Positions 32,401-43,722 of a stretch of DNA of 64,000 nt are shown here, in pieces (within the stretch, counting starts at the first letter, position 1; every line of letters begins with the position of its first letter). This stretch comes from Metellina segmentata. Lineage: Eukaryota > Arthropoda > Arachnida > Araneae > Tetragnathidae. The translations under genes were made by a program, and so were the position numbers. The DNA lies in NCBI GenBank assembly GCA_947359465.1, contig OX375881.1, positions 122,523,967 to 122,587,966 on the forward strand, in the 5' to 3' direction. The notes beneath the pieces were generated by a model. The model saw only the letters and a program-made list of their open reading frames with translations. It ran no database searches and was not told the origin of the DNA.

Positions 32401-33955
32401 CACTTATTTTTTATTGTATCACTAGCCTCTTGTCGAATAACACGTCAAAGTATGACAGGAAAATATTAAATTTTACATTATCATGGCTTTAATAACAGGA
32501 GCTTCACTTGCTAGGCTCTAAATATTTTGCTATTGGAGCTGCGCTCCGAACCTTTTGATGGTGGAACTTTGCTTAGTACTGCCCAACGTAATGGCTTAGC
32601 CACAAGAAGCCCAAAATCATATTAAAAAAAATCATAAGTCTATTTTGTTCCAGTCGCTCACACTATGCGTTACAACAAAGGTTGTTATTGCTTTACAATT
32701 CAATGGTACCAATTATCAATTCATGGAAATATTATTCATTTAGGCAAATGTTTTGTAATATTTTGGAATAATTTATTACACTGTAATAATATTTCCATCT
32801 CATAATTGTCCTTTTGGGTTTTAATGTAATACACTTCTAGTGTACACATTTTATGATAAAAGCGTCCCTTTTTCTGTAGGAGCAAGGACAGAAGCTGTTT
32901 GATCCCTGTGATTAATAGTATGCATGAAATATATTCTCTCTCAGTCAAATACCCAATTGATCTTTTTATTTAAATAGGTTTTCCTTTCTTATTTTTTGCA
33001 GATGGATCGAGCACCAGGAGCTTTTCTAAAAAAGATCAGTGGCTGAAGATAATTACGAGCAAACACATGTGAGTCACGATTGATACGCAATCTTGCCGTT
33101 TTCTTGTGGGGTTCGGAAACCCTAAAGGAAAGAAGTGTAATGGTCTCCGCGTGCAGACGCTTAAAAAATGGCATCGAGGCAAAAATGGCGCTGATGCCTA
33201 TCAAAGTTGTTGAGGTTCAAAGTGAGTTCAGTTTGAAATTGGTATATTTTGATTACATTTGGAAAAACACGGATTGCAGTATTATACGTCATATCAATCT
33301 CAGTATTATGTTTTCTCATTAATTGAAGACTACTTTTTGTGAAATTCATTATTCACGTTTATTATAATGCAACCCATGAGGCTTGAAAACATCCCTTGTT
33401 TATTGTATTTAACCCAACAGATCCTAGTGCACGGCCCTTCGATTTTTTACCTTCTTCCCAACTCAAAAAAATATTAATATTTTAAAAATACTTTTCTTTA
33501 TTTTACAACTTTAAATTAAATTATTTTATCTTGTGTTTAGATTCAGCATAGATAATCATCCAGTATCTCGGTAGTATTTTTTGTACCCTACTTGTTTTAG
33601 CTTGTTACAGGAAACTAAGCTGTTTTGTGTTGCTTCATAATTATGGACGGTAAAAGGATTGAAAGGTTTTATTACATTGTTCTTGCTGAGCTTCAATGCA
33701 GCCCTCTAATATTCTGCACTTCATATTACATGCTTCCAGATATCTATTTGGCAAAAAACATTTGACTTATTATTTTATGCTTTATATTCTGTTTCAGATG
33801 GATTGTGATTCTGGTTAACAGAACACCAGGGAAAGGAGAAGTAGAAAGTTTTCAAACTCTCCTCAACAGCTGCCGTCAGGAAAATGCTTTCTGACAAAAC
33901 AATGGATCTGTTGAAGCAGCAGAAAAAGAATGTATCACACACCTTTGTACATATT
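29462..33955 (+). pseudogene. BEN-domain gene, eight exon-like blocks, broken
   Basis: Exon-like blocks with splice sites: about 29462-29640 (YELVQFLVDKVKAIVPVKN, then FWKSPNGEGTGYWYAVVLL; donor GTAAGT), 29739-29878 (ETGEFIEQQKKRVKLPQPKR, then an in-frame TAG), 30427-30657 (basic, Ser-rich, KKRRSPSQSS), 31283-31387 (coiled coil, one frame slip, ending LQTQLLTLLLVQN), 31919-32047 (GLTPPPQGKPNTLRMIDLCD), 32185-32269 (open only with a one-base slip), 33002-33221 (NLAVFLWGSETLKERSV with PIKVVEV, the BEN fold) and from 33798. Phases agree for blocks 1-2 and 4-5. The N-terminal KAIVP and FW-SPNG...GYWYAVVLLV motifs recur in arthropod BEN proteins. BEN domains bind DNA in chromatin factors. Stops and slips say pseudogene, and its head-to-head partner suggests a transposon-borne gene. 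Confidence 0.75.
33080..33221 (+). pseudogene. BEN domain core
   Basis: The most conserved block of the broken gene: NLAVFLWGSETLKERSV, then a basic stretch (CRRLKNG), then AKMALMPIKVVEVQSEF. Family members have the pattern L-A-x-x-x-(W/F)-G-x-x-x-L-x-x-x-S-V-(T/S) and A-K-P-A-L-(T/S)-P-x-K. Here Thr after S-V is Met, and the A-K-P proline is Met. The donor AGTGAGTT follows at 33222. Confidence 0.75.
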
Positions 33956-34253
33956 ATTAAACACACTTTTCTTATTCTTTAATTTGATGTTTCATAATTT
34001 TAACTGAATGATTTAATTATGTTAATTTGATAAATCTCGTACTTCATAAATGTACCTAATCCAGTGCAATTATATAGTCAATATTCTAGTATTCTGGTTT
34101 CAGTTGTTTCTGGTTAGTATCTGTTTCAGTTCCATACTGCAACCACTATCATACTAGGACCGGTGTTTTGTACCTGATCCAGTATCATACTGGAACCTTT
34201 GTACCATAAGCCGGTATATTTTTTTATGCCAGAAAGAAATTTTTTCCAATAGG
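33956..34253. other. No recognisable gene
   Basis: AT-rich spacer between the BEN-domain relic and the minisatellite. It contains short near-repeats of CCAGTATCATACTGGAACC, a self-complementary word (about 34180). Confidence 0.4.
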
Positions 34254-34578
34254 GTTCCGACCTATTACCGAAAGTTGGTTCCGACCTTTTTTCCGAATGT
34301 TGGTTCCGACCTATTACCGAAAGTTGGTTCCGACCCATTACCAAAAGTGTGTTCCGACCAAAACCGAAAGTTCTTTCCAACCTATTACCGAAAGTTCTTT
34401 CCGACTTTTTTTCGATATTTGGTTCCGACCTCTTACCGAAATTTGGTTCCGTCCATTCGCTGAAAGCTGGTTCCGTCCAATCGCCGAAACTTGGTTCCGT
34501 CCAATCTCCAAAAGTTGGTTCCGTCCAATCGCCGAAAGTTGGCTCCGTCCAATCGCCGAAAGTTGATTCCGTCCATTT
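34254..34578 (+). repeat. 24-bp minisatellite, about 13.5 units
   Basis: Units of the type GTTCCGACCTATTACCGAAA plus GTTG repeat head to tail. The first eight carry CCGACC...TTACC and the last six carry CCGTCCAATCGCC, so two subfamilies lie side by side. Because 24 is a multiple of 3, all three plus frames stay open and produce spurious repeat proteins. No start or splice context supports translation. Confidence 0.95.
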
Positions 34579-34638
34579 TTATGATTTCATGCTAGTTTAA
34601 ATCTATGCAGTGTTTTCACTTTATATCCTTTGTATTTA

Positions 34639-34973
34639 GCCGACCAACCGGTATAGTGGTTAAGGTGTTAGCCTATAGATCAGAAGGTTCCTGGTTTAAA
34701 TCCGGGTCCGGGCATGGATGTTCGTAAGCGTATGGTGTAGAGGCGGCTGGTGCACCTTAAATCTGTCATGGACGAAAGTCCTCACGTTGGGTTGGCGTCG
34801 AAGTTTGGAGAGTGGGGTGCCAGCTCAGGTGTTACTTCGTCATCTGACCGTGGTTCAAAATTACGAGGTGTTGTCCTCGGATCTTTCCCTTAAGGGACTG
34901 ATCCCGGACCGTCGTCAATAGCCCGTTGTGTTGCTCTAGTGCGACGTTAACTAAAATTACCATTACCATTAAC
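34639..34973 (+). mobile_element. SINE-A, full length
   Basis: tRNA-like head: CCGACCAACCGGTATAGTGG with box A TAGTGGTTAAGG and box B GGTTTAAATCC. Body: GTATGGTGTAGAGGCGGCTG ... GGGGTGCCAGCTCAGG ... GTTGTGTTGCTCTAGTGCGA. Tail: AAATTACCATTACCATTAAC. The flanks TTTGTATTTA (34629-34638) and TTTTTATTTA (34974-34983) match at 9 of 10 bases and are the likely target duplication. The internal box A/B promoter would be read by RNA polymerase III. Confidence 0.9.
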
Positions 34974-35159
34974 TTTTTATTTATGTGCTATGATGTTATG
35001 TCTCCTTCCAGACAAATTCATAAAATTATTGTTCATAGTTTCTGAGAAATCCGTGATTCTACACTTGTAAAGATAATTTTGGACACCATTGTAATTTACA
35101 AATGTTTTATTCATTTAGCCATAATGAACAAATATTTAATAAAATCTGGGGCTTCATAA

Positions 35160-37049
35160 ACAGAAGATAAACAAAGAAAACGGATGTATAAAGATGACTA
35201 CATCGAATTCGGATTCATCGCAATTGAAACGGAAATCCTTAAATACCATTCTGTGTAGTCTTCAAAAAGAAACTTGCCAATGAAGATCTCGTTCCTAGTA
35301 AACTGAAAAGACACACACACGCACACACACCATGAGAATAGTTTGAAAACCTGGCAGCGCAGTAAAATAAAACTGCAAAAAACTTTTTTTTAACTAAATG
35401 AAGATGCCAGGAAAGGAGTTGAATGTCCCCTACAAGGTTGCACAATTAATAGCACAACGCAAAAAAGCACACACCGATGCCGAGACCATCATTGCACCAG
35501 CATTAACTATCATTGACGAATCAATGCTGGGAAAAGAATCGACGGAGAAGGGTCAAGAAAGTACCATTATTCAATGACACAATATTACGCAGATTCAAAG
35601 ATTTATCTTCACATTAAAAAAAAAAAAATTGTTGAGCATTTCGAATCGCACGACAGTGAACTCTGGTCATTTCAGATTGATGACTCCAGATATCAGTGGA
35701 AAAGCACAGCTCCTTGCTTTCATTCGATTTGTTAAAGATGACAAATTATTGCGTGAGTATCTTTTCTGCAAAGACTTGAAGAGCACGACAACAGGAAATA
35801 CATATTTAAAGACATATATACATATATAAAAATGAAAATATTTCAAGCTTTGATTTGCTGTGGAAAAGCTGCGTTGATGTTTGCACAGACGGATATCCAT
35901 CAATGTTAGGAAACTAAAAAGGATTTATCACACTTGTGCTCCAAGAAAATCCAAATATTATAAGCGTCACATGATTCACAGAGAATCTTTCTTTTCAAAA
36001 TCGTTAACTCCAGATATGTTCATTGTAATGAACCAAGTCATCAAATTGGTCAATTTCATCAAGAGTAGAGTTCTTAAATCCCGAATTTTCTCTCAGCTGC
36101 GCGACGAAACTCATTCCAACTGCAAAATTCTTTTATATCATACCAAAGTGCTTTGAATTTGGAAGGGAAAGGTTTTGAAACGACTCATTCACCAGACAGC
36201 ATGTGATTTTGTTCTTGGAGGTCGAAAAAACATCGTTTGGATTTTCACGTCATGACGAGATTTGGTGGCTTAAAGTTCAATTTCTGTCGGACGTTTGAAA
36301 AGCTGAACTCTCTGAATTTAGGTCTTCAAGGTCCATCCGAGAATATCTCCACATCATCATCAAAAATGAAGTAATTTGAAGAAAAATTAACGCTGTGGAA
36401 ATCTGAAATTTCAAAAGGAAAATTTTGACTGCTTTCCGGGTATCAATGAATATTATTCGAAAAAAAAATTGCTGACGAAATTATAAGCACCATTGATGAA
36501 CTTCAAATCTCACTTAAAAACTACTTTCCTTCTCTTTCAGTTGACGGATGTGAATGGTTCATCAACCCATTTGTAATTTGCAAGACCAAATTTGACAACA
36601 ACGGAAAAAGAACAGCTCATTGATTTGAGAAACGTTAAGTTTTACCGTTCAACATTCTTCGAGAAAAATTTGACTGAGTTTTGGCTTTCTGCCAGAAATT
36701 TGTATCCTGCAATCAGCTTGAAAGCTTTTTAAATTCTTTTGCCGTTTGCATCTTCATGGTTCTGTGAATTTGGATTTTCAGCATTGACAAAAATGAAATC
36801 CAAAAAGCGAGAAAGACTTTTAAAAGTTGAGACGCCGATATGCAAATTTTTCTGGCGACTTTGAACCTCGTTTTGATTTAATTTGTTCAAGAAAACAGGC
36901 TCTGCCCTCTCATCGAATGACTTTTGTAAATAAATAATTTGTTGTTTTTTTGTATCATACAACTTCTACATTTTTTATATTCAGGTGTGCCGCAAATAAT
37001 TCCAGATATTTTAAGTGGGCCGTCAACCAAAAAAGGTTGAGAAGCACTG
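35160..37049 (+). mobile_element. hAT element relic, second family (ZBED5/SCAND3-like)
   Basis: The right end reads AAAAGGTTGAGAAGCACTG, finishing at 37049; inverted it is CAGTGCTTCTCAACC, a typical hAT terminus. Inside are badly broken plus-strand coding traces: LNSLNLGLQGPSENIS with FEEKLTLWKSEISKGKF (about 36310-36425), further decayed catalytic blocks before it, and a C-terminal region to about 36950. The order is that of ZBED5-like hAT transposases. The left terminus is not visible. The terminus sequence differs from the hATs at 28071 and 48389. Confidence 0.7.
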
Positions 37050-37084
37050 ATCTAAATAATTAATAATACTGAAATCAAAATAAT

Positions 37085-37375
37085 AGTGGTATGTATTTAA
37101 CATCGCACTAGAGCAACACAACGGTTTGGGAACATTCCCAAAAGGAATGAACCGAGGACAATACCTCGTAATGTTGCACCACGGTCAGATGAAGATGTCA
37201 ATACCTCAGCTGTCACCCCACTCTCCAAATTGTACACCACGCCAACATGAAGACATTTAAACACGACAAACTTAACGTGCCCCGACCCCATGTACACGGC
37301 GGTCTTTGACGTTACCGCGTTTCGAACACGCAATCCTCCGTTTGAAAAAACGTTACTCTTCCAGACGGGCTAACG
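37085..37375 (-). mobile_element. SINE-A body with type-2 head
   Basis: Reverse-oriented body: CACTAGAGCAACACAACGG ... GAGGACAATACCTCGTAATG ... ACCCCACTCTCCAAATTGTA. On the right is a second kind of tRNA-like head, read inverted (TTTCGAACACGCAATCCTCC, then GGGCTAACGG). Confidence 0.8.
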
Positions 37376-37379
37376 GCCT

Positions 37380-38025
37380 CTCCCCCCCAAAAAAATAATA
37401 AACAACTCTTAAAAAGGTAAACTATAACGTATATTAGGGCTCAAGACAAACAAAATCCTTTTTTATTAATAATTTCTTAAAAGATAACGGTTTTGAATTT
37501 GTAAAGGTATTGAAGTAGTAGGTTCAATTCCCATTACAATAAACTTCTCACCAGACGGTGCTCGGTACTAAAGAAACATATTTTCCTATGTTGCTACGGG
37601 TTTGAGTGTGTAATCGAAAAACGCCTGAGAAAGCATGTATGGCCAGGATTTGACATCGTGGTTTGGGCAACGGAAAAGTGACAATGATTGATGAGATAGT
37701 AATATTCAAACAGGAAGGTTGAAACGGGATGTGATTTGGCTTATTTGGGATTTATGGCGCAAAAATTGGGGTGTTAAAGAAATGGAAGAAAAAAGCTTTC
37801 ACAATGGTGAATTATTTAAGTTAAATAAGAATAGAAATATCTTAGGTATGGCATATATCAGGGATATTTAAATGTAAAAATGAATAACTAAAGGCCAAGA
37901 AACTACTTCCAATCAAGTGGTATTTTGATTCGCAGTCGTTTTGACATAATTTTTTTTCTGAGACTAAATTAATTTCTGCTTTACAACAGATAAATGAGGC
38001 AGTCATTTTTAACACGTGTGTTAGG
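37380..38025. other. No recognisable gene
   Basis: AT-rich sequence. A T-arm-like GGTTCAATTCCC at about 37520 is isolated and lacks the rest of a tRNA. Confidence 0.4.
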
Positions 38026-38027
38026 TA

Positions 38028-38584
38028 CACTACTCTACAATAATGGACCGCACTCCAGCGTATTTGAATAAATCCGACAACTTGCTTGTGGGTGTCTTTC
38101 GTGGTATGACTTGGAACCTACGCATGTTGTTCCTGGTCAATTGAATGCCGACGCTTACATGAACATTTTAGGCAATGAGGTTCTTCTTACGTTCTGGAAA
38201 TTTTATGGAATGGACGAATGTTACTTCCACGACGACAACGCTCCATGGCACGTTACAGCCTCTGTCAAGCAGTGGTATCAAGATATGGATGTAAAACATC
38301 TTCCCTGCCTGCTCAGAGTCCCGACCTAAACCGAATATAACATTTGTGGACCGAGTTAGAGCGACGCTTACGGACCAGGGAATCACGTACGGAATCTACA
38401 TCTGAGCTGGCGTCATTCTAAATGGTGGAATGGACACAAATACCATAGCTGTGTTTCAAAATCTTGTTGAAAGTGTGACCAGAAAATAATTTCTAGTGTA
38501 ATTGCAACACGTGGGGGACCATTTCTCTATTAAAGCATGTATACCATCACATCTTGCTGCCTGGTCCATTATTGTAGGGTAGTG
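38028..38584 (+). mobile_element. Tc1-like deletion derivative, plus copy
   Basis: TIR CACTACTCTACAATAATGGA (38028) and its inverted relative ending GGTAGTG at 38584. TA precedes it, but the following dinucleotide is CA. The interior keeps only a C-terminal part of the transposase: GQLNADAYMNILGNEV, CYFHDDNAPWHVTASVKQWY with the second Asp, decayed S-P-D-L-N block, and LVESV near the C-terminus. At 557 bases it has lost its 5' half. The inverted sister copy is at 39862-40425. Confidence 0.85.
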
Positions 38585-38589
38585 CATGT

Positions 38590-39000
38590 TCCAAGCTAAG
38601 TATAAAATTAAACTCGAACAATTATTGCAGTTAATTCTAGGATTAACATGCGAAAATCGACTGGAATGAAATGCTATGTCCATGCTGAATGGACGTACCA
38701 TTTCAAAAAGACAAATTCTATATTTTCACTATTAAAAAAACTATGATAGTAAAATTTAAATAGTTAGGGATATTTATCACATAAAAATACCATAATGTTC
38801 GAATTTGAAGCAAAATTTTTATCAGATTTAAAAAAAATAAAAGACATTCAGACGGAAGAACACAGTTGAGTTGAAAACGAAGGAATTCAGGCTTAGTAAT
38901 CTCCGAACCATTCAATGCAAATTATTCTTTTCACCGAATCTCAAAATGTATTCTTAAGCCGAGCATTACAAAATTTTGTGCTTCACTTCTTTAAACAATC
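38590..39000. other. No recognisable gene
   Basis: AT-rich spacer without motifs. Confidence 0.4.
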
Positions 39001-39861
39001 CGCCACGGTAGCTCAGTTGGAAACGTGGCAGATTAGGAACCCTTCAGTTGCTAATACGTCACTTTGTACACAAAGACCGTTGTGCCTGGTTGGAACAGAA
39101 ACGGAGAAGAACAGGAAGGGTTGAAAGTTCGATTCCAGATGAAGACCGTCGTGTATAAAGCGGGCTGGTGCACGTTGTGACATACGGCCACCCACATTCT
39201 CTTAGTAAAGACCCCTTGCTAGGCTCGACCGAACCTGAAAACACAGAACGGGAAAAACACAGATATGCCTCACACAATGCCGAGACGAGAAGGACTTGAA
39301 TCAACATCGATCGTGAGATTGCGACTAAAAATTTTTGAGAGTGCAGACCTGACGCTCTGTTCAGTAGGAAAACCCGAATGCCGAGGCGGACTTCTCCGTT
39401 AGCGGCAGATAGCCGGAAATCCCTTGCGGCCAGCTACCAGACAACCTTCCAGGTCAGAGAGTCAATATTGACAGATAGGTCATATTCTTTGAGGCCTATA
39501 ATTTCGGTCGACACAGATTGTGCTACCAGACGACACTAGCGGTCAGCATTAGGACGACCGTCCTACGCACAGCAGACTTCGCCGTTCGCTGCAGATAGGC
39601 TTGATTGTTGCGTCCTAGAATTCTCCTTGTATCACGATATTAATACGTCCCCGTCTCCAGTACACCAGACGCCACAACATTAAACCTGTCGGGGCTTCAA
39701 ATGTCTTCACGTTTGGAAGTTTGGGGAGATGGGGGCTAGCTCAGCTGTTGCCTCGTCATCTGGCCGTGGTTCAAAGTTACGTGATGTTTGTGCCTTGGGG
39801 ACTGATCCGGACCGTCGTTAATAGACCGTTCTGTTGCTTCAGTGCGGCGTTAATTAAAATA
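39001..39861 (+). mobile_element. SINE-A with type-2 head, split by a 503-bp insertion
   Basis: The left part 39001-39178 has the type-2 head (CCACGGTAGCTCAGTTGG, T-arm-like AGTTCGATTCC) and body start (GGGCTGGTGCACGTT). The right part 39682-39861 resumes with AAACCTGTCGGGGCTTCAAA and runs to the 3' end GGCGTTAATTAAAAT. In uninterrupted copies GCACGTTAAATCTGTCGTGG is continuous, so the 503 bases between are an insertion. The head itself also carries about 40 extra bases between its A- and B-box parts. Confidence 0.75.
39179..39681. mobile_element. Unclassified 503-bp insertion in SINE
   Basis: It begins GTGACATACGGCCACCCACA and ends CCAGACGCCACAACA. The edges read inward are weak inverted relatives (GTTGTGACATACGG versus GTTGTGGCGTCTGG). 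TT lies on both sides of the junction. It is GC-richer than its surroundings, with internal near-repeats (TCCGTTAGCGGCAGATAG, GCCGTTCGCTGCAGATAG). No coding signal is seen. A MITE or solo LTR are both possible, and I cannot decide. Confidence 0.45.
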
Positions 39862-40425
39862 CACTACCCTACAATAATGGACCGGACAGCCAGATGGTAT
39901 AAGGGAAATAATACATGCTTTAATAGGGGGATGGTTTCCCCACGTGCTGCAATTACACCGGCATTCCTTCTGGGCATACTTTCAACTAAGTTTTGATTCA
40001 CAGCTATGGGTATTTGTGTTCATTCCTGCTGCAAGCATGTCGCGAGCTCAGTAGTAGATTTCGGACATTGATCCCTGGTCCTCAAGCGTCGCTCTAACTC
40101 GGCCCACAAATGTTATATGGGGTTTAGGTCGGGACTTTGAGCATGCCAGGGGAAATGTTTTACATCCATATCTCTATACCACTGCTTGACAGAGGATGGA
40201 TGCAACATGACACGGAGCGTTGTCGTACTGGATTTAACATTCGTCTATTCCATGAAACTGCCAGAGCGTAGGAAGAACCTGATTATCCAAAATATTCATG
40301 TAGGCGTTCAATTGACCAGGAACAACGTACAAAGGTCCCTGGCCATACCACGAGAAACACCCCCAAACAAGGAGTCGGATTTAATGCAAATCCTCTGGTG
40401 TCCTGTCCATTATTGCAGGGTAGTG
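39862..40425 (-). mobile_element. Tc1-like deletion derivative, minus copy
   Basis: Ends CACTACCCTACAATAATGGA (39862) and inverted relative ending GGGTAGTG at 40425, with TA on both sides (39860-39861, 40426-40427). Same family as 38028-38584, in opposite orientation and 1.3 kb away. The minus strand carries decayed second-Asp and C-terminal blocks. It was inserted into the 3' tail of the preceding SINE, so it is younger than that SINE. Confidence 0.88.
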
Positions 40426-40429
40426 TACG

Positions 40430-41690
40430 TACCTAGCAATCCGAGTGCTCATCGATCACACTAACTAGTCTTTAAATATGTCTTTAACAAAAAACGGTTT
40501 GAAAAAAATATAATATGCAAACCATTTGGATCTCAATTGCAATTAGTGTCACCAGATCAAAATAACTTTGCACTAATCGGCTCGGCTATAAAAACTTCAG
40601 ACCCTCTAATTGAATGTTTATATTTGTTCCCGACACACCATCAATTATTCGAAACACTATTAAAACTCAGCGGGAGTGGATGTTGTGCACATCCTTCCTA
40701 TGCATTAAGCAGGGATTGAAAAACCTTAATGAAGTGACGAAGATAAAGAGCGAGAATTATGGACCCCATTATCCTGAGGGTTCTTTCTCCTTCTTCCCTT
40801 AAAGCCGTTTCCGTCGATGCATTAATCATTATCCACGGATCATTACGTGGGGATATATTGAAGTTGGAAGTTAACAGTTTTTCTCACTTTACTCTCTTGA
40901 GAAAATAGCTCGGATGCGTTGTAAATACTGCTTTAAATATTTTACACGAATCTTAATAAAATAATATTGGATTTGGTGCCTTAGACTAGAGGATACAAGT
41001 CCAATTCTAACAAGAAGTGCATCGGTAAAATGTCCACGCAATGTTTTGTAGAGCAAATTGAAACCGCATTTTTGCGATTGATTTTACATACATACACACA
41101 CACGCATATCCTTTTATACAGAATTATTCAAAAAGATGGACCCAATTTAATTAATTTGTATTTAAAGTATAAATAAAGGTAATTCGAGATGAATTACCTA
41201 CTTCTATCCATTTTTTTATTTGATATATGGAGTAGCTTGGCTAAATATGACCAAGCTGCAAGTTTCATGACCATATATATGTTTGCCCTAAACCTAACCC
41301 AACCAACCTATATTCCCTTCAAAGTATGAACAGAAGGAATCGTAAAATGCAAAACTATAGACAATAGCAATATCTATCGAGACTAAATTAATATGCAACA
41401 TTAACCCAACTATGTTAAAAGTAACAATAAGTAACAAATATACGTAGAGTGGAGCTCCTTTTGAAAGACAATAAGAAAATGCTTGCAGGATGTGATGTAA
41501 TAATTAACATGCGTGACAGTTTCACCATTCTATCAACCACCAAGCGGATGAATTGAAATCAACTCTATAACAAAACAATCGAAATAAGCAGTTCGATTGC
41601 GATCAAAATGGGTGCATATGTGAAGAACATTGTTAGAAAAACAAACGATTCAAATTTCAGAACAATTAAATTATCTCTTTCTCAGTATGA
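40430..41690. other. No recognisable gene
   Basis: AT-rich sequence with a short CA/TA run near 41090-41105. Open frames at 40537-40802 show no motifs. Confidence 0.45.
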
Positions 41691-42255
41691 GCGTTACAAA
41701 GGGAGGAAGTCAATAAGTCGTTGGTCCACCTCTGGTCTGAACCCGGCGTGGCATAGACTGAAAAAGCTTCCAGATGGTGTCCTGCGGAATTTCTTGCCGT
41801 CTCCAACAGTCGGGCTAAATGGTGAACATTCCAGGATGCTTGCCCTTCCCATAACGTCCCAAATTTGCTCTATGGGAGAGAGATCGGGAGACCTAGCTGG
41901 CCAAGGAAGTGTTGGGAAAGCTCGAAGACAAGTCATAGCAACACGTGCCGCCGGGCATTATCTTGTTGAAAAGTAAGTCCGGGGTGTTGCAAAAGGAACG
42001 ACAACAAGTCGTCTACGTACCGCTGAAAAAACTACCAAAGGGCTATCAAAGGAGATGGTACCAAAGACCATAATTGCCTGTTGTGGGCATGTGTGGCGAA
42101 CGATAGTAAGGACAGGATCTCCATGCCGCCCTGGACGTCTCCAGAAACGCCTACGGTTGTCGCCAGGATAGAGTTGGAAACGGGACTCTTTACTAAAGAC
42201 TATAAGTTCTCAGTCAGAGTCGTTCCAAGTTGATCGAGCTCAGCACAACTCCTTT
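41690..42255 (-). pseudogene. Tc1-like transposase fragment
   Basis: The minus strand encodes LPWPARSPDLSPIEQIWDVM with the final Glu, followed by a degenerate C-terminus. Upstream, 41940-42250, are decayed catalytic blocks with many shifts (matching D-N-x-x-x-H and R-x-x-L-W regions only loosely). No terminal repeats found. It is a different family from the elements at 38.0 and 39.9 kb. Confidence 0.75.
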
Positions 42256-43174
42256 TTGGTGTGTTGATTTGTATTTTTATACAGGGAAATTTAAATACAA
42301 TCGATAAAATATTACACCACATTTTCATGCAAATATTCAAACATTAAATCCAAGTTACACCCAAAAACCAAATTACGAAGACAAATATTTTAACTTTTAA
42401 AGAAACGTGTATAATAATCAGTTTTTCTGAAATTCACTTTAAGTCTCGTTTGTATTAAACAGCGTATATTTTTTTTATTTAATTTGTTCAAATCAAATAA
42501 TGCTTAATGAGTGTATGTAAATAATGACTGAGATGAAATGTACAGTAATGAACGAGAAAATATTAATTAAATTTACAGAAAACAAAGGACCAATAGAAAT
42601 ATGTTTTCCCTGAGTTTTCAAAAGAGAAGTGCATACTTTAATTGTTTTATAGAGAAAAATTTGTTTCCTGATGTTGGAAATTCCACTCACACGAGTTTTA
42701 ATTAGTATCTAATAAAGCTTTTGAGTGAACCCCCTTTATTGCTTGAAATATTCGTATGATTGTTAACTAAATGCGTACATATCTAGTTTGATTTAAAAAA
42801 CTATTTTAAAGTTACATCCATGAGTTTAAAAATGCAAATGCCACATTAAATAATCCATAAACATCAAATAGTGGTATTATCTTATATTTGAGGTGCTTCC
42901 ATTGAGAATGTAATTTTTTCCGCCATTGCATCTAGCATGTTTGTATAATACTTTTCGATGCAAAAATTGGTGGAAAAGGAGTTGATTATGCATTTCGAAT
43001 TTGCGGTGTTTTATGGGGGAAGTATCATAATGGGCAAGCTGCTTGATGGCAGATCAACAATAGGAGTATTTTGTGCTTACCAAATAAATTTCATAACAAT
43101 TTTGAGAGAGAGAGATCTTTGCCTTTACGATCTGTTGACTATACAGAAAATATTTTTCTGTTGTAGATATATAT
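42256..43174. other. No recognisable gene
   Basis: AT-rich stretch. The open frame 42958-43179 lacks any family motif and runs into a SINE. Confidence 0.45.
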
Positions 43175-43365
43175 TGTAATTTAACGTCGCACTGGAGCAA
43201 AACATTGGGCTAGTGGCGACGGTCTAGGATAAATCCACAAGTGAAAGATCCAAGGAAACCACGTAATTTAGAACAAGAGTCATATGGTGAGGTAACACCT
43301 GAGCTGGTACCCCACTCTCCAAACTTCCACACTACCCGAACGTGATTTTCAACTGTGGAAAACCT
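43175..43365 (-). mobile_element. SINE-A body, degenerate
   Basis: Reverse-oriented: TTTAACGTCGCACTGGAGCA ... GTAACACCTGAGCTGGTACC ... CCACTCTCCAAACTTCCACA. The head is missing. Confidence 0.8.
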
Positions 43366-43429
43366 CCATTAGGAAATAAGAAAATTTAATTGGAAAGGTA
43401 ACTTTACTAATTTGACTTTGTAATTTAAA

Positions 43430-43632
43430 CTTTAATTAACAATGTACTATAGGAACACACCGGGCGACAGTCTGGGATCAATCCCCTAGGAGAAAGATTC
43501 GAGCACAACACCACGAAATTTTGAAACACGGTCAAGTAACACCTGAGCTGGCACCTCACTCTCCAAACTTTCACACCAATCTAACGTGAGGAATTTCTGC
43601 CACGACAGATTTAAGGTGCACCAGCCGCCTTT
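43430..43632 (-). mobile_element. SINE-A body
   Basis: Reverse-oriented: ACTATAGGAACACACCGGGC ... AACACCTGAGCTGGCACCTC ... GATTTAAGGTGCACCAGCCG. The head is missing. It is a tandem neighbour of the previous copy. Confidence 0.82.
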
Positions 43633-43722
43633 TTTTTAAACTATCAAATGGTTCTGTTTTTAGGATAGCGAGATCAAGATCTGGTCATTGGCGACTAAGA
43701 ACGAAATATCTCCTCCGTCAAG

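Noticed and set aside
34275..34600. Three overlapping repeat proteins of 62-89 residues
   Set aside because: All come from a 24-bp minisatellite that is open in every plus frame. There is no start, splice or family support.
39179..39681. Solo LTR
   Set aside because: TGTG...ACA edges exist, but there is no 4-6 base target duplication. Only TT is shared at the junction. Left as unclassified.
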